Part shown: positions 8,361 to 16,390 of the stretch, piece by piece
Layout of the letters: each line of letters starts with the position of its first letter
How positions within the stretch are numbered: the stretch's first letter is position 1
NCBI GenBank assembly: GCA_016290325.1
Contig: JAEETL010000002.1
Coordinates: 62,001 to 126,000 of the forward strand
Length of the DNA: 64,000 bases
Direction: 5' to 3'
Source: Muribaculaceae bacterium
GTDB taxonomy: Bacteria; Bacteroidota; Bacteroidia; Bacteroidales; Muribaculaceae
Notes under the pieces: model-generated
What the model saw: the letters and a program-made list of their open reading frames with translations, nothing else
What the model was told of the DNA's origin: nothing
The model's database searches: none
Position numbers and translations under genes: made by a program

Positions 8361-8368
8361 TACCTTTG
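8361..8368 (+). promoter_or_regulatory. -7 promoter box for fabG
   Basis: TACCTTTG followed by CA, 57 nt before the ATG at 8426. Transcription from here argues against the longer reading frame that begins at 8339. Confidence 0.6.
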
Positions 8369-8425
8369 CAGGCCAAATGGTTGAAGAAAACAACATTAAT
8401 AACCATTATAATACAAAAAAGAGAA

Positions 8426-9172
8426 ATGAAAATGTTAGAAGGAAAAGTGGCGCTCATCACTGGAGCAGCCAGGGGCATCGGCAAAGCCATCGCCCTGAAG
8501 TTTGCCGCCGAGGGCGCTGATGTCGCCTTTACCGACCTCGTTATCGACGAGAACGGCAAGCAGACCGAGCAGGAAATCGCTGCCTTGGGCGTGAAGGCCA
8601 AGGGTTATGCCAGCAACGCAGCCAGCTTTGAGGAGACCGAGGCCGTGGTGAAGCAAATCCATGAGGACTTTGGCCACATCGACATTCTTGTCAACAACGC
8701 CGGCATCACCAAGGACGGTATCATGCTGCGCATGACCGAGCAGCAGTGGGACGCTGTCATCGCTGTTAACCTCAAGAGCGCGTTCAACTTTATCCATGCT
8801 CTGGTGCCCATCATGATGCGTCAGCGCAATGGCTCCATCATCAACATGGCTTCGGTGGTTGGTGTTCACGGTAACGCCGGACAGGCCAACTATGCTGCCA
8901 GCAAGGCTGGCCTCATTGCTCTGGCCAAGAGCATCGCCCAGGAGATGGGTAGCCGCGGCATCCGCGCCAATGCCATCGCTCCGGGCTTTATCGACACCGC
9001 CATGACCCAGGAACTCCCCGAGGAGGTTCGCAAGGAGTGGTGTCAGCGCATCCCCCTGCGCCGCGGTGGCACGGTCGAGGATATCGCCAACGTGGCCACC
9101 TTCCTCGCCAGCGACATGTCGAGCTACGTCACCGGCCAGGTCATCCAGGTCGATGGTGGCATGAACATGTGA
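8426..9172 (+). CDS. fabG: 3-oxoacyl-[acyl-carrier-protein] reductase
   Basis: NADPH-dependent reductase of the fatty-acid elongation cycle, cytoplasmic. Starting at ATG 8426 gives 248 aa, the usual FabG length; ATG 8432 is also possible, while the upstream extension to 8339 precedes the promoter box. The cofactor motif TGAARGIG is at residues 12-19, NNAG at about 90-93, and the catalytic S143, Y156, K160 in the MASVVGVHGNAGQANYAASK segment. The C-terminus has the GQVIQVDGGMNM ending typical of FabG. It stands alone between its own promoter and terminator rather than in a fab cluster. Confidence 0.93.
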   Translation: MKMLEGKVALITGAARGIGKAIALKFAAEGADVAFTDLVIDENGKQTEQEIAALGVKAKGYASNAASFEETEAVVKQIHEDFGHIDILVNNAGITKDGIMLRMTEQQWDAVIAVNLKSAFNFIHALVPIMMRQRNGSIINMASVVGVHGNAGQANYAASKAGLIALAKSIAQEMGSRGIRANAIAPGFIDTAMTQELPEEVRKEWCQRIPLRRGGTVEDIANVATFLASDMSSYVTGQVIQVDGGMNM

Positions 9173-9200
9173 TTTTTTTCCTGAAAAGATACTTTTTAGC

Positions 9201-9240
9201 AGCAAGGACGCCTCTTTTGAACAGGCGCCCTTGCTTTTTT
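9201..9240 (+). terminator. Intrinsic terminator after fabG
   Basis: AGCAAGG/CCTTGCT plus GCCT/AGGC arms form a long stem with one mismatch between 9201 and 9234, followed by TTTTTT. Confidence 0.9.
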
Positions 9241-9323
9241 GCTGTTATTCTGTGGCAAAACCCCAAGCTAAGGCGCAAAGTGTTTTTTTCTTGATTTTTG
9301 TTTGAAAATTAGAGAATTATGTC

Positions 9324-9331
9324 TATATTTG
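9324..9331 (+). promoter_or_regulatory. -7 promoter box for the 616-aa secreted protein gene
   Basis: TATATTTG followed by CAG; the start codon at 9394 is 62 nt downstream. Confidence 0.6.
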
Positions 9332-9393
9332 CAGCCTACGTCAAAGGATGACTAAAGTATCTCATTTTTATTAATTATTTAAATTGTCTGAAC

Positions 9394-11244
9394 ATGAATA
9401 GAAAATCTTTACTCTTTGTTGTTGTGGCCTCGCTCATGACCTTGAGCGCAGGAGCCCAGTCACGAAAGTCCGACGCGGCTCGGTCGTTGCAGCGGCCGCC
9501 ATTAAGTCGCATGAACCTTCAAACCGATGCAAGTGTTAATGAAATGCCCAAGCGCACCCCTGTCGCTGCGCCAGTACGGGATAATGCGCCCTTAAAGCCC
9601 TTCTATCGGCGCCCTGCCGGGGCATTCTATTGCCCGGAGATTGCTGTAAACGGTGTAGGTGGATATAGCCTTTATCATGACATTGTCCTGTTTAAGCCCT
9701 ATGCTGAGTATACTTTCTATGGGTCAGTCCAAAACGCTGATGAGAATACTGATGTTTCTTGGGATGTTTACAATGCTGCAAATGATAACCCTACAGCAGT
9801 AGATCATGAATCGATATTGAAATCATCATATGGCATTTCTATCCAGCCGATGCCCATGTTCTATGCTACCGATGGCCCGCTGGATGATCCTTCAGCCAAC
9901 TGGTATTCTTACCAGATGCCCTATTACTCAACGTCAAATGGCAATGTTGTCGAAAACCTGCCTTATGCCGAGGCGTGGGCGGTACCCGATCCTTATGTGG
10001 TCTTTAACGATGATGATGAGGAGGTTGAGTTTCTGTTGTCGAGCAAGACGGCCTGTCGGGGCGGCCGTAACAATGATCTCGATTACACTTGGATAACCGA
10101 TTTTTATAGTGGGGCTGCCCCGTCTGTCATTGACCCCACTGGGCGGTGGTTTGGCAAGAACACTAAACACGTTGATGGCATGGCGCAGGCCTTTGAACGT
10201 CCCGAGCACCCCTATTTGCTCAAGAAAGTATGTCTGAATATCACCTCAATTCAATGCAGTGCCCCTGTCAGTCTCACCTGTAAAGTATATCGCCTTGAAG
10301 ATATTCCACCCTATCAGGATGAAGGCTGTGCCATCTTGCCTGAAGAGCCAGGAGAACTGATTGCGTTTGGACAAGGAATAGTGGATCCAATGACAATGGA
10401 GGAGAGGAATGGTTTGGTTGAGTTTATCCTCTTAAGCTGCGACGAGGATGATCCCGATCTGGTTTTTGAGTACAAACCCACGATTGACTATCCGATTTTA
10501 GTCACCATTGAAGGCTACAATGAACCTGCTGCGGCCGACCTTGAGGACTTTACGGCCTTTATCTGTGCCGACTACAATGAGGACGAAGGCTATGGAGAAT
10601 TGGCTTATCTCAAAGCCCCAATCAATGATGACGAGGGGAATTTCACAGGCAGATATGAATGGACAGGCCTGAACCATTTCTATCATGATTGGGAGATGAA
10701 GACAGGCTTTTCCATCTTTATTGTTGCCGACCAGCCTTATTTGGCGTTTAGTAACGATGACGACGGCGATTATGTCTTCCCTCTTGAGGGTGGCTTGATG
10801 GATAAGTACCCCGAACATCCTTATGTGTATGATGACGATGTGATTTATCCCAGCATTGAGTTTTTATCAAGCAATCCATCTGAGGACTGGGATATTACTT
10901 GGAATGGTTCATCTGTACTTCCCGATTGGTTGGAAATTGAGATTGAGGACGAATTTGAAAATGACGAGTTCACTGGTGTCGTAAATGTTTTCGTGACCGC
11001 CGATCCGATGCCCATAGGTGTAGAGTCTCGTTCGGCTGTTATCCGCTTCAGTATTCCAGGCGACTATCAGGATTACAAGTTCATGCAAGCAGGCGTCGCT
11101 GGCGTAGCCGAGCAACTCGATAGCCATGATGCCGTGGCAGTGGGTTATTATGACATCATGGGCCACAAGCTGCAAAGCATGCAGCAGGGCCTCAATATCG
11201 TCATGATGAGCGACGGCACCGTCAGGAAACTATTCCTGAAATAA
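9394..11244 (+). CDS. Large secreted protein with C-terminal sorting-type tail, paralogue of 38535-40469
   Basis: A 616-residue exported protein of unknown function. Residues 1-22 are a signal peptide (LSAGAQ cleavage region). The body is acidic and aromatic-rich. It shares many blocks with the 644-residue protein at 38535: PFYRRPAG, FYATDGPLDDPSANWYSYQM, WWFGKN-type and KHVDGMAQAFERPEHPYLLKK, the DEDDPDLV/YKPTIDYPILV block, and a BACON/Ig-like stretch (SEDWDITWNGSSVLPDWLEI). The last about 30 residues (GYYDIMGHKLQSMQQGLNIV, then a basic RKLFLK end) resemble C-terminal sorting signals found on secreted Bacteroidota proteins, so type IX-like export or surface anchoring is inferred. Unlike its paralogue it is not in a SusCD locus. 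Confidence 0.8.
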   Translation: MNRKSLLFVVVASLMTLSAGAQSRKSDAARSLQRPPLSRMNLQTDASVNEMPKRTPVAAPVRDNAPLKPFYRRPAGAFYCPEIAVNGVGGYSLYHDIVLFKPYAEYTFYGSVQNADENTDVSWDVYNAANDNPTAVDHESILKSSYGISIQPMPMFYATDGPLDDPSANWYSYQMPYYSTSNGNVVENLPYAEAWAVPDPYVVFNDDDEEVEFLLSSKTACRGGRNNDLDYTWITDFYSGAAPSVIDPTGRWFGKNTKHVDGMAQAFERPEHPYLLKKVCLNITSIQCSAPVSLTCKVYRLEDIPPYQDEGCAILPEEPGELIAFGQGIVDPMTMEERNGLVEFILLSCDEDDPDLVFEYKPTIDYPILVTIEGYNEPAAADLEDFTAFICADYNEDEGYGELAYLKAPINDDEGNFTGRYEWTGLNHFYHDWEMKTGFSIFIVADQPYLAFSNDDDGDYVFPLEGGLMDKYPEHPYVYDDDVIYPSIEFLSSNPSEDWDITWNGSSVLPDWLEIEIEDEFENDEFTGVVNVFVTADPMPIGVESRSAVIRFSIPGDYQDYKFMQAGVAGVAEQLDSHDAVAVGYYDIMGHKLQSMQQGLNIVMMSDGTVRKLFLK

Positions 11245-11255
11245 AAAAAGTTGGA

Positions 11256-11705
11256 TTAGTCTTCGCCCTCGGCGACCTCGCACTGGCACATCTCGCGGTA
11301 CTCCTGCCATTCGGGATCTTCCTCGGCCTCGAATTGCAGGGGTAGGGCGGGGAAGGGTGCCAGTGCCTCGTTAAACTTGCGCTGGAATATGTGCAGCGAG
11401 CGGGTATAGAACACCCAGTTGCGCTGGTTGTCGCCGGTGTAAATGCCTGTGAGCACAGCAACTGGGTCGCGGTCAAAACACTCGTTGAGCGCATCGGTGA
11501 CAGCCTCCAACATTTTGCTGTCGTCATAGCTTGGTAAGGCTTTAGCGTCACCCTCATATGGCCAAGTGACCTCGATGCGATAGCGGTAATGACCCGTTTC
11601 AATGACTGGTTCCATGCCGCGACGGCCAGTGACTAAGATCAGGTTGCCATTCTCGCTCTCGGCTGGCGCGGTCCACCAATCGTTGCTGATTTTCATTCGT
11701 GCCAT
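11256..11705 (-). CDS. DUF695 family protein
   Basis: A 149-residue cytoplasmic protein. It shows the DUF695 signature: an N-terminal W-containing strand (SNDWWTAP), an IEVTWPY strand, and a C-terminal FNEALAPFPALPLQFEAEEDPEWQEY segment with the family's characteristic AEEDPEW core. The function of DUF695 is not established. The start is taken at ATG 11705 (MARMKISN) because the 20 upstream residues of the open frame overlap the terminator of the next gene. It ends 11 bp from the convergent secreted-protein gene. Confidence 0.8.
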   Translation of the reverse strand: MARMKISNDWWTAPAESENGNLILVTGRRGMEPVIETGHYRYRIEVTWPYEGDAKALPSYDDSKMLEAVTDALNECFDRDPVAVLTGIYTGDNQRNWVFYTRSLHIFQRKFNEALAPFPALPLQFEAEEDPEWQEYREMCQCEVAEGED

Positions 11706-11730
11706 AGTGTATATCTGTGTTGGGAGTGTT

Positions 11731-11763
11731 AAAAGAAAAAGTGCGCCAGTATTTCCAGCGCAC
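11731..11763 (-). terminator. Terminator of the lipoprotein gene at 11795-12259
   Basis: On the minus strand GTGCGC (11763-11758) and GCGCAC (11746-11741) form a stem followed by a T-rich run (11740-11731). Confidence 0.7.
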
Positions 11764-11794
11764 AATAATCAACTGTTGTTGTTTTTAGTCGTCA

Positions 11795-12259
11795 TTAATT
11801 GACAGGATATACATAATTCACGTGTTCACTTTTCAGATCTCGGCCTTGGCCCTGTCCGCGAACAGCATATACATAGAAATCAGCCTGGACTTTTACCCCT
11901 GAGCCAAACGAGCCGTTAGCCAGCTTTTGGGTGACCTCATTGAGGTAGGCTTTGAATTTAGGCAGGAACTGATTGTATTTCTGAATGGCTTCGTCATCAC
12001 TGTGGGCAAACTCCTCAGGGGCTCCAGTGGAATATTTCACCTCAGTATCATAGATGACAGCATTTTTCTCAATCCAATCATTGATCTCGTCTAATAACTC
12101 ATCGGGACCATTATATTGTTCGGTGTTGACCGATATAGTATAAGAAACGAATAAGGGGTGATCGGGGTCGGTGCGATCGCCAAATTCACAGGACATAAAT
12201 GCTGTCATGGACAAAATTGCACATGACAATATCAGTAACGACTTTTGAATCCTTTTCAT
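11795..12259 (-). CDS. Putative lipoprotein of unknown function
   Basis: A 154-residue exported protein. From ATG 12259 it has a short basic N-terminus, a hydrophobic core and a lipobox-like ending (MTAFMSC), so it is probably lipid-anchored. The mature part contains a long amphipathic central segment (DELLDEINDWIEKNAVIYD, then IQKYNQFLPKFKAYLNEVTQKL), consistent with an alpha/beta single-domain fold, and ends in a beta-rich region. No named family was recognised. The 10 extra residues upstream of 12259 are excluded because a -7 promoter box (12287-12294) lies just above that start. The gene has its own terminator. Confidence 0.75.
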   Translation of the reverse strand: MKRIQKSLLILSCAILSMTAFMSCEFGDRTDPDHPLFVSYTISVNTEQYNGPDELLDEINDWIEKNAVIYDTEVKYSTGAPEEFAHSDDEAIQKYNQFLPKFKAYLNEVTQKLANGSFGSGVKVQADFYVYAVRGQGQGRDLKSEHVNYVYPVN

Positions 12260-12286
12260 AGTAAATGGTATAAATGTTTTAATGCG

Positions 12287-12294
12287 CAAAGGTA
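12287..12294 (-). promoter_or_regulatory. -7 promoter box for the lipoprotein gene
   Basis: Minus-strand TACCTTTG, 27 nt before ATG 12259. The gap 12260-12585 is otherwise taken up by this promoter and the divergent one at 12467. Confidence 0.6.
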
Positions 12295-12466
12295 AACCTT
12301 TATTGCCAATTATCCAAAAAATGTCAATAAATAATCTAAACCGGAACTGGACGTCATCATTGATTTTCTTGGAGATTGGTTTGCATTATTGAGTGATAAA
12401 ATGTGAAAAAACAGGAAAAAAAGCACAAAAATGCCATTGTTGGGTTTGTTAATAACTTTTTTTGAT

Positions 12467-12474
12467 TAATTTTG
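12467..12474 (+). promoter_or_regulatory. -7 promoter box for the thioredoxin-like gene
   Basis: TAATTTTG followed by CA. The resulting leader to ATG 12586 is about 105 nt and contains a small stem (GTCGAAAATCGAC near 12513-12525). Confidence 0.6.
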
Positions 12475-12585
12475 CAATCCCAATCAAGTCTTGGGGATTT
12501 GAGAGGGGCAAGTCGAAAATCGACAAGGCATCGCGTGGCTCCAATGCCAGGCAATGTCTAAAATGCAAACCAAAACTAAGAATGA

Positions 12586-13059
12586 ATGAATAAGACGTTA
12601 TTGATCATCGCCATCGTGGGCCTGCTGACGCTTTTTACATCGGCTTATTATTCGGCACCTGCCGATAGCCGAATTGGTTATAAGGCTCCGTCTCTCCTGC
12701 TTGGTGATAGCAACAATGATTTGTCACCCTTGAAACAGCATCGCGGCGAGAAGATCCTTCTCACGTTCTGGTCATCGGATGATGCCCAATCCCGCCTTGA
12801 CAACATGCGTTATGATAGGTTGTCACGTTCGGCAGGAGCAGGCTACACCCATGTGTCGGTCAATCTGGACCGCAGCGAGAGCGTTTTCAACCAGATAGTT
12901 GCAATCGACAACCTAGACCGCTCGGCACAGTTTAGCACAGCTCAAGACATGCAGGATGACATTATCAGGAGTTGGCGCCTCGAGGAAGGCTATCATTCAT
13001 TCCTTATCGATCCCAATGGTGTCATCATCGGCATCGATCCCGATATGACTTCCCTATAA
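12586..13059 (+). CDS. Exported thioredoxin-fold protein lacking the CXXC motif
   Basis: A 157-residue protein with an N-terminal membrane/signal segment (residues 1-20) and a TlpA/AhpC-like fold: the IGYKAPSLLLGD entry, LKQHRGEKILLTFWSS (where active thioredoxins have FWASWCxxC), and a C-terminal YHSFLIDPNGVIIG strand-turn-strand typical of the fold. At the active-site position the sequence reads FWSSDDAQSR, with no cysteine, and no cysteine occurs elsewhere in the protein. It is therefore probably not an oxidoreductase; a binding or structural role is inferred. Located alone between its promoter and a strong terminator. Confidence 0.75.
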   Translation: MNKTLLIIAIVGLLTLFTSAYYSAPADSRIGYKAPSLLLGDSNNDLSPLKQHRGEKILLTFWSSDDAQSRLDNMRYDRLSRSAGAGYTHVSVNLDRSESVFNQIVAIDNLDRSAQFSTAQDMQDDIIRSWRLEEGYHSFLIDPNGVIIGIDPDMTSL

Positions 13060-13088
13060 CAGTCTTTTTGAACCAACTTAACAAAATG

Positions 13089-13113
13089 AATGCGGCTATC
13101 AGCCGCATTTTTT
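13089..13113 (+). terminator. Intrinsic terminator after the thioredoxin-like gene
   Basis: AATGCGGCT/AGCCGCATT perfect nine-base stem with a three-base loop, followed by TTTT. It separates this gene from the convergent minus-strand operon. Confidence 0.85.
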
Positions 13114-13121
13114 GTTTTGTG

Positions 13122-13646
13122 TTAGAAGAGCATTTGTAGCAGGGCGACGTCGCGGTAGGTTGTACCACGTTTTACCCATGACTGCAGCACACCTACGCGG
13201 CGGTATCCATAGTTCTCAAACAGATTGAGGCACACAGTGTTATCTAGGGCGATGAACACATACAGTTGCCTTAGACCGATATGGTCGCGGGCATAGGCGG
13301 ATAGCAGGTCGAGAGCCTGTCGCCCCAGGCCCTTTCCCCGATATTCATCGGCGATGAACAGGCCCAGCTCGGCACGGTTATTTAAGGGGTCAAAGTTGAG
13401 GAAATCTATGGTGCCTACTGGCGTGCCATCGGTGGATAACACGATCATCAGGCGCAGCTGGCGCTGGGCGTAGATATCGCCCGTGTAGTTTTCCAGATAA
13501 TGCCACAAGGCCTCGCGCGAGTAGGGGGCAGCAGTGTCGCTCACGGCCCACAACGTGGAATCGTTCTCCCATCGGTAGAGCGTGTCGAGGTCGGTGGGCT
13601 CCAACGCCCTCAATGTGATATAGTCGTTACTTAATAACTGTTTCAT
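13122..13646 (-). CDS. GNAT family N-acetyltransferase (RimJ/RimL type)
   Basis: A 174-residue cytoplasmic acetyl-CoA-dependent N-acetyltransferase. Family features: LRALEPTDLDTLYRWENDS at the N-terminus, IDFLNFDPLNNRAELGLFI, the acetyl-CoA pyrophosphate loop EYRGKGLGRQALDLL, and VFIALDNTVCLNLFENYGYRRVG. This is the RimL-like architecture; substrate is unknown. It overlaps the upstream glycosyltransferase gene by 4 nt (13643-13646), which indicates translational coupling as the last gene of the yqgE operon. Confidence 0.88.
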   Translation of the reverse strand: MKQLLSNDYITLRALEPTDLDTLYRWENDSTLWAVSDTAAPYSREALWHYLENYTGDIYAQRQLRLMIVLSTDGTPVGTIDFLNFDPLNNRAELGLFIADEYRGKGLGRQALDLLSAYARDHIGLRQLYVFIALDNTVCLNLFENYGYRRVGVLQSWVKRGTTYRDVALLQMLF

Positions 13647-14764
13647 GACATCTTAGGCGAGATGATGATACCGTGACGGTCAGCAAAGATATGAAATGCC
13701 AGGCGGTCCTTATCGCTGTGTTCCCTGATGTAGTCCACCACTTGGGCATAGCTGTGGCAGCCGTCATCAATGAGTACATTGCAATTCCCCTTGTCAGGAA
13801 CGCTGTCCCTGAAGATGTGGATGCCGGCCCGCTCGGCGACGGCTGCAGGATTGTCGCTGATGATAGCCCATGGCCATGTCTCGCTTGCGGGTTTGCCGCT
13901 GCTGGGCAGCATGCGTTTCACGAGCCTCTTGACCATTGCCATACCAGCCCTGACGACTACACCCAGTTTGACAACAGGGTAGAAAATGAGGTTGAAACGA
14001 GGAAAATGCTTGCGGTAGAAGATGAGCATCGCGTCATAGAAGATCCTCACATAGCGCATCGAGTCTTTCTTGGTGCTCTCACCCTTGTAGTGTACCATAG
14101 GCGTGGGCAGGAACCAGTTCTGGTATCCGGCCTTGACGATACGGTAGCTCAGGTCAATATCCTCGCCATACATGAAGAAATCCTCGTCAAAGCCACCCAG
14201 CTGCTGCAAGACTTTAGTGCGGCACAGCATATAGGCACCTGACAAGATATCGATGCACTGTGGCTCCAGGTCACTCAGGTAGCGCAGGTGATACTTGGCG
14301 AACCACGGCGACCTCGGGAACAGTTTAGATAAGCCGAAAATCTTGCAGAACGACACCCAAGGGGTGGGGAAGGCCCGTTTACTCTCGGGCAGGAACACGC
14401 CGTTACCGTCCATCATTCTTGCTCCGATGGCGCCACATTTGTCGTGTGAACGCATCCATGCGATGCCCTCTTGCAGGCAGCGTGGTGTGATGATGGTGTC
14501 AGGGTTGAGGATGAGTGTGAACTCTCCTTGCGCCTGCATGATGGCCTGATTGTTGGCGCGGGCAAAGCCCACGTTCTCTTGGTTCTCGATGAATGTGACA
14601 CCCGGGTGACGCTCACGTGAGAAGGCGATACTGTCATCGCCCGACAGGTTATCGACAACGATGACCTCGCCCGTCATGCCTTGCATGGCTTGCTCCACCG
14701 AGCGTAAAGTCTGCTCCAGCAGATACTTCACGCGGTAGTTGACGATGACAACACTCAGTTCCAT
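13643..14764 (-). CDS. Family 2 glycosyltransferase
   Basis: A 373-residue transferase using nucleotide-sugar donors. Residues 1-100 carry the GT-A fold signature: ELSVVIVNYRVKYLLEQTL, VIVVDNLSGDDS, IENQENVGFARANNQA and the DXD-type LNPDT metal site. Further on, GFDEDFFMYGEDIDLSYRI is the conserved acceptor-side ED motif. This pattern is that of rhamnosyl- or related transferases making surface polysaccharides. A basic segment (KRLVKRMLPSS) and a distinct C-terminal domain of about 80 residues follow. It is 18 nt after the pantothenate kinase gene and overlaps the GNAT gene; the pathway it serves is not evident from its neighbours. Confidence 0.87.
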   Translation of the reverse strand: MELSVVIVNYRVKYLLEQTLRSVEQAMQGMTGEVIVVDNLSGDDSIAFSRERHPGVTFIENQENVGFARANNQAIMQAQGEFTLILNPDTIITPRCLQEGIAWMRSHDKCGAIGARMMDGNGVFLPESKRAFPTPWVSFCKIFGLSKLFPRSPWFAKYHLRYLSDLEPQCIDILSGAYMLCRTKVLQQLGGFDEDFFMYGEDIDLSYRIVKAGYQNWFLPTPMVHYKGESTKKDSMRYVRIFYDAMLIFYRKHFPRFNLIFYPVVKLGVVVRAGMAMVKRLVKRMLPSSGKPASETWPWAIISDNPAAVAERAGIHIFRDSVPDKGNCNVLIDDGCHSYAQVVDYIREHSDKDRLAFHIFADRHGIIISPKMS

Positions 14765-14782
14765 ATCTTGGTTAGCTCTAGC

Positions 14783-15619
14783 CTATTCTTTTTGGTATCC
14801 ATAACTGATAGCTGCTCCCAGTGCCGTGCAATAGGGGGCATACTTGGGTATGATGAAATGCACACCATACAATTCCTCCATCATGGGGAACACCTCTTGA
14901 CATTCAGCAAAGCGGGTAAGGTTGCCGATGAGCACGTAATCCTTGAAACCGCCGTTCAGCTGCGACAACACGGCACATGAGCCGATGGTCTCAAGCACCA
15001 TCCACACAAGGCCCTTAGCGATGTCATGATCGTCGGGATTGGTCTTGTGGGCTTTGGCAAACAATGACGCGGTGGCCTCGGAGGTCAACTCATTCAGGCC
15101 GTCGGTGGTGATGTCTCCAATCGACATGTTGATTTGGCTGATTTCCCCTCTCACGGCCATGTCCTGCACGTGTTGCACATTGCTGGTGCCAAGCAACAGG
15201 TGGGACAGTCCTTGCAGGGTTCCTCCTCCCATGCCTATGCCGCCAATGTGTCGGATATCGTTCCCATCGACACGCACCAGCGACGTGCCTGTACCCATCG
15301 ACACGACGATGATATGGTCTAAGCCGCTGTCAAAGCGCGCGCCCAGGCCATTGGCTACGAACTCGTCAACAATATCGGTGGGCAGCTCATAGATGGGTGA
15401 TTTGATCTTCTTGGTCCCCACGCCGGTAATCATCACGTGCTCGATATCGTTAAGATTGATGCAGTTCTCACTGATGTATTTACCTAGAGCCCCATACAGT
15501 GATGCTTCGGGATCTTCAACTCCCTTAACACACATGGGGCAATTGATGCGTTTCCCATTCTCGATGCCTAGGATTTTGGTGGAGCTGATGCCCACATCTA
15601 TGCCGATGACAATACTCAT
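14783..15619 (-). CDS. coaW: Type II pantothenate kinase
   Basis: First and usually rate-setting step of CoA synthesis: pantothenate to 4'-phosphopantothenate. The 278 residues follow the actin-like type II kinase pattern known from Staphylococcus aureus CoaW: IGIDVGISSTKI phosphate-1 loop, DIVDEFVANGLGA with the candidate catalytic Glu, VSMGTGTSLVRVDG, IGGIGMGGGTLQGL, and a C-terminal YAPYCTALGAAISYG. The type II S. aureus enzyme is not inhibited by CoA; whether that applies here is inference. It lies 21 bp after yqgE. panC and panD are elsewhere in this window (52791-54079). Confidence 0.87.
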   Translation of the reverse strand: MSIVIGIDVGISSTKILGIENGKRINCPMCVKGVEDPEASLYGALGKYISENCINLNDIEHVMITGVGTKKIKSPIYELPTDIVDEFVANGLGARFDSGLDHIIVVSMGTGTSLVRVDGNDIRHIGGIGMGGGTLQGLSHLLLGTSNVQHVQDMAVRGEISQINMSIGDITTDGLNELTSEATASLFAKAHKTNPDDHDIAKGLVWMVLETIGSCAVLSQLNGGFKDYVLIGNLTRFAECQEVFPMMEELYGVHFIIPKYAPYCTALGAAISYGYQKE

Positions 15620-15640
15620 TTGAGCAGTTGTTTTTATTGG

Positions 15641-16246
15641 TTAATTATTGGATGGGTCGTTAGGCAGGTTGAGCCACAGGCGGTATTGGTCACCAAAGCG
15701 TGAGACAGCTTCGCGCCACAGGTTATCATCACCTTCACCCATGAGCAGTTCGCGCCCGCCATTGTTGAGAACAGCCCAATCGTGACGCTTGAGCTCGTGG
15801 GCGATTTGGCCTTTCTCCCATCCGCTGTAACCCACGATGAACTTGATGCGCCCCTCAATGGGACCACCCAATTCCACATATCGCTTCACGGCGTCAAAAT
15901 CGCCGCCAAACCACACTCCGTCGCCCACGTCGATGGCTTCGGGAACGACTTCGGGACCCAAGGTGTGAAGATAAAACATCATCTGCATCCCCACGGGGCC
16001 ACCCAGCAGGACCGGGACCTCCTCGATTGTCTCAATCTCGGGCATGATGTCGCGCAGGTTGTAGCCCGTGTAGTTGTTGAGTACCACACCCATCGCGCCC
16101 TCGCCCTCATCTGCATCGACGATGAGCACCAGCGACCGCCTGAAAAAGAAGTCGCCCACAGTGGGTTTAGCCACCAGCAATGAGCCACGCACGGGTAGCG
16201 GTTGCTCATCGTTCAGATGAAATATGTCCTGATCGAGGTCGTTCAT
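15641..16246 (-). CDS. YqgE/AlgH family protein
   Basis: A 201-residue member of the YqgE/AlgH (DUF179) family, a single-domain alpha/beta protein of unclear biochemical role. Family hallmarks: GSLLVAKPTVGDFFFRRSLVLIVD, GAMGVVLNNYTG, VLLGGPVGMQMMFYLHT, FIVGYSGWEKGQIAHEL, and an acidic C-terminal region. It is the first gene of a four-gene operon (yqgE, coaW, GT2, GNAT). The start codon is 4 nt after a -7 box, so this operon probably begins with a leaderless coding region. Confidence 0.92.
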   Translation of the reverse strand: MNDLDQDIFHLNDEQPLPVRGSLLVAKPTVGDFFFRRSLVLIVDADEGEGAMGVVLNNYTGYNLRDIMPEIETIEEVPVLLGGPVGMQMMFYLHTLGPEVVPEAIDVGDGVWFGGDFDAVKRYVELGGPIEGRIKFIVGYSGWEKGQIAHELKRHDWAVLNNGGRELLMGEGDDNLWREAVSRFGDQYRLWLNLPNDPSNN

Positions 16247-16250
16247 GTCG

Positions 16251-16258
16251 CAAATTTA
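16251..16258 (-). promoter_or_regulatory. -7 promoter box 4 nt before yqgE (leaderless candidate)
   Basis: Minus-strand TAAATTTG, then CGAC, then ATG at 16246. Same geometry as at 3501, 19796, 40578 and 63847. Confidence 0.6.
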
Positions 16259-16390
16259 CAACAAAATCCCTTTCCAGTCGCCTAAAAACCTTAAAAACTT
16301 ATTCTTATCGCTCTTAAAGAATTTTTCTCCAATTACCTCTAATAAAAAGCCTGTTTTCTCGTTATAAAAATAGAGTAATACTTGATAGCA

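Noticed and set aside
8435-9205. 256-residue minus-strand open frame across fabG
   Set aside because: FabG on the plus strand has all catalytic residues; the mirror frame has no domain pattern.
12357-12554. 65-residue minus-strand open frame in the gap between the lipoprotein and thioredoxin-like genes
   Set aside because: It overlaps the promoter region and low-complexity AT-rich sequence and has no family pattern.
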